Source of the DNA: Gelidibacter gilvus
Lineage (GTDB): Bacteria; Bacteroidota; Bacteroidia; Flavobacteriales; Flavobacteriaceae
Length of the DNA: 64,000 bases
Reading direction: 5' to 3'
NCBI RefSeq assembly: GCF_004115975.1
Contig: NZ_SDDZ01000008.1
Span: 62,001-126,000, forward strand
Shown: in pieces, positions 63,066-64,000 of the stretch
Position numbering within the stretch: position 1 is the first letter of the stretch
How the letters are laid out: each line of letters starts with the position of its first letter
The notes under the pieces: model-generated
Database searches by the model: none
What the model was told of the DNA's origin: nothing
What the model saw: the letters and a program-made list of their open reading frames with translations, nothing else
Position numbers and translations under genes: made by a program

Positions 63066-63286
63066 GTTTTTAAGGACAGGTTATTTTTTTACACAGAGTT
63101 ACGCGGAGTTTTAAATAGAGTTTCAAAAAGCCAAATCCGACTTTAAAATCATTCTTCAAAACTTGTAATACACAGTTCCACAAAGAGAATTTAGCTGCAT
63201 ATATTTTTTTGAAGTTCCAAAAAACTCCGTGCATCTCCTTGATTCCTCTGTGTATCTCAGTGAAATAACATCTCTGCGAAATAGGC
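63066..63286. repeat. CACAGAG-type inverted-repeat element downstream of apbE
   Basis: Near its left end the gap reads acacagagttacgcggag (63092-63109) and near its right end ctccgtgcatctccttg followed by cctctgtgtatctcagtg. These are imperfect inverted repeats of each other. A related sequence (acacggagttgcccagag) lies at the start of apbE at about 62010-62027, so apbE is bordered by the same family on both sides. Confidence 0.55.
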
Positions 63287-64000
63287 TCACTTCCGCACCA
63301 AAGGAATAATCTCTCCCTCCGCCAAACAAAAACGAGTGGCATCCACATCAGATAATTTAGTCGTATAATCCACTTCCTCCACCTTAAAGCCAATAGAACG
63401 AAGTTTATCAAAATAATCCCGCCCATAAATTCGGACGTGATCATATTGCCCAAAGATTTTAGCGCGTTCTTTTCTGTCGGTTATGCTATCATCTTCAAAA
63501 GTTTTTGTCCTTGATAAATCTTGCGGAATCTGAAAAATCCCATAACCTCCAGGTTTCATAATTCGGTATAATTCTTGCATCGCTTTGGTGTCGTCAGGAA
63601 TATGTTCTAAAACATGATTACATAAAATGATGTCAAATTCGTTATCCTTAAACGGTAAATCGCAAACATCAGCTTTCACATCGGCTAATGGCGAATTTAA
63701 ATCGGTAGTGACATAGTCCAAATTCTTCATCTTCCGGAAACGTTTATAAAATGCCTGTTCCGGTGCAAAATGCAACACCTTTTTTGGAGCGGTAAAAAAA
63801 TCTGTTTCATTTTTAAGGTACAACCATAACAATCTGTGGCGTTCCAAACTCAATGTGGAAGGCGACAAAACGTTGTTGCGCTGATTCCCATATCCGTAAG
63901 GTAAAAACGATTTGAAACTTTTACCATCAATTGGATCTGTGAATTGATTGCCTTTTAAAAAGAATGCTAAAACAGGGCGTGCTATGTAACTCAACCTGAT
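63287..64000 (-). CDS. Class I SAM-dependent methyltransferase; 5' end outside the window
   Basis: At least 238 codons are open to the right edge of the window, so the start is probably beyond it. A TTG at 63994 is possible but gives no family N-terminus. The C-terminal 170 residues form a methyltransferase domain: VLHFAPEQAFYKRF (an unusual motif I with HFAPE in place of the glycine-rich loop), DLPFKDNEFDIILCNHVLEHIPDD, and MKPGGYGIFQIP. The HFAPE motif is typical of a group of glycan- or lipid-linked methyltransferases in Bacteroidota, but the substrate is not known. Confidence 0.85.
   Translation of the reverse strand: MRLSYIARPVLAFFLKGNQFTDPIDGKSFKSFLPYGYGNQRNNVLSPSTLSLERHRLLWLYLKNETDFFTAPKKVLHFAPEQAFYKRFRKMKNLDYVTTDLNSPLADVKADVCDLPFKDNEFDIILCNHVLEHIPDDTKAMQELYRIMKPGGYGIFQIPQDLSRTKTFEDDSITDRKERAKIFGQYDHVRIYGRDYFDKLRSIGFKVEEVDYTTKLSDVDATRFCLAEGEIIPLVRK

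Noticed and set aside
63070-63453. 127-codon minus-strand ORF overlapping the methyltransferase end
   Set aside because: It is in another frame of the methyltransferase gene and of the repeat element and has no gene-like features.
1-64000. tRNA or rRNA genes
   Set aside because: No cloverleaf with a T-loop signature or rRNA core sequence was recognised on either strand.
1-64000. Insertion sequences or prophage
   Set aside because: No transposase, integrase or phage structural gene is present among the intact ORFs. Only passive repeats were found.

Overview
The window comes from a chromosome of the Bacteroidota, almost certainly a marine-type member of the Flavobacteriaceae. The evidence is convergent: two SusC/SusD pairs, type IX secretion genes (a PorT homologue, a plug-type DUF5103 protein and a cargo protein with a type A sorting domain), a short primary sigma factor, an AccD without zinc-ribbon cysteines, a Na+-pumping NADH:quinone reductase operon, and many copies of the Bacteroidota -7 promoter element TAnnTTTG just upstream of genes. 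All positions and alignments were read by eye; no database search was possible.

Layout. 1-7.5 kb is the end of a surface-polysaccharide cluster: a truncated glycosyltransferase, UDP-xylose synthase, WcaF-like acetyltransferase, GT2 glycosyltransferase, polyprenyl-phosphate sugar transferase, Wza-like export lipoprotein and Wzc-like tyrosine autokinase. A CBS-domain protein follows. 8.0-11.6 kb is highly repetitive DNA surrounding the lone gene rpe. 11.8-23.3 kb holds housekeeping genes, mostly on the minus strand: rpoD, a small unknown protein, proA/proB/proC, pnp, rpsO, a plus-strand PAS histidine kinase, accD and fbaA. 23.5-31.8 kb has an Omp85/TamA-like protein, a TrmH-type methyltransferase, porT, ubiE, trkA and trkH. 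32.3-42.5 kb has two leftward susC-susD pairs with no enzymes or regulators nearby, only decayed ORF fragments in the flanks. 43.3-52.1 kb has an aminotransferase, a fatty-acid desaturase, rsmG, a secreted lipase-like T9SS cargo, pruA, apaG and the T9SS plug protein. 52.3-58.4 kb is nqrABCDEF. 58.6-64 kb has yggS coupled to an AAA ATPase, two small flavobacterial proteins of unknown function, apbE (which flavinylates NqrB and NqrC) and a truncated methyltransferase.

Connections. NQR plus ApbE form a sodium-motive respiratory module. UbiE makes the menaquinone that NQR reduces, and TrkAH is an ion-coupled K+ importer. ProABC and PruA give both proline synthesis and the last step of its breakdown. 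PorT, the plug protein and the lipase-like cargo belong to one secretion pathway although their genes are dispersed.

The most unusual signal is in the gaps between genes. At more than ten places there are short tandem arrays with different consensus sequences but the same strict 7-bp period. Some touch stop codons or sit inside operons. Other items worth checking are a perfect 35-bp palindrome after proA, a compact multi-stem element between rpsO and pnp, four approximately 260-bp repeats beside rpoD, a 126-bp-spaced duplication of the fbaA 3' end, decayed genes next to the SusCD pairs, and an AAA ATPase whose C-terminal part resembles a gamma-glutamylcyclotransferase domain lacking the expected glutamate.
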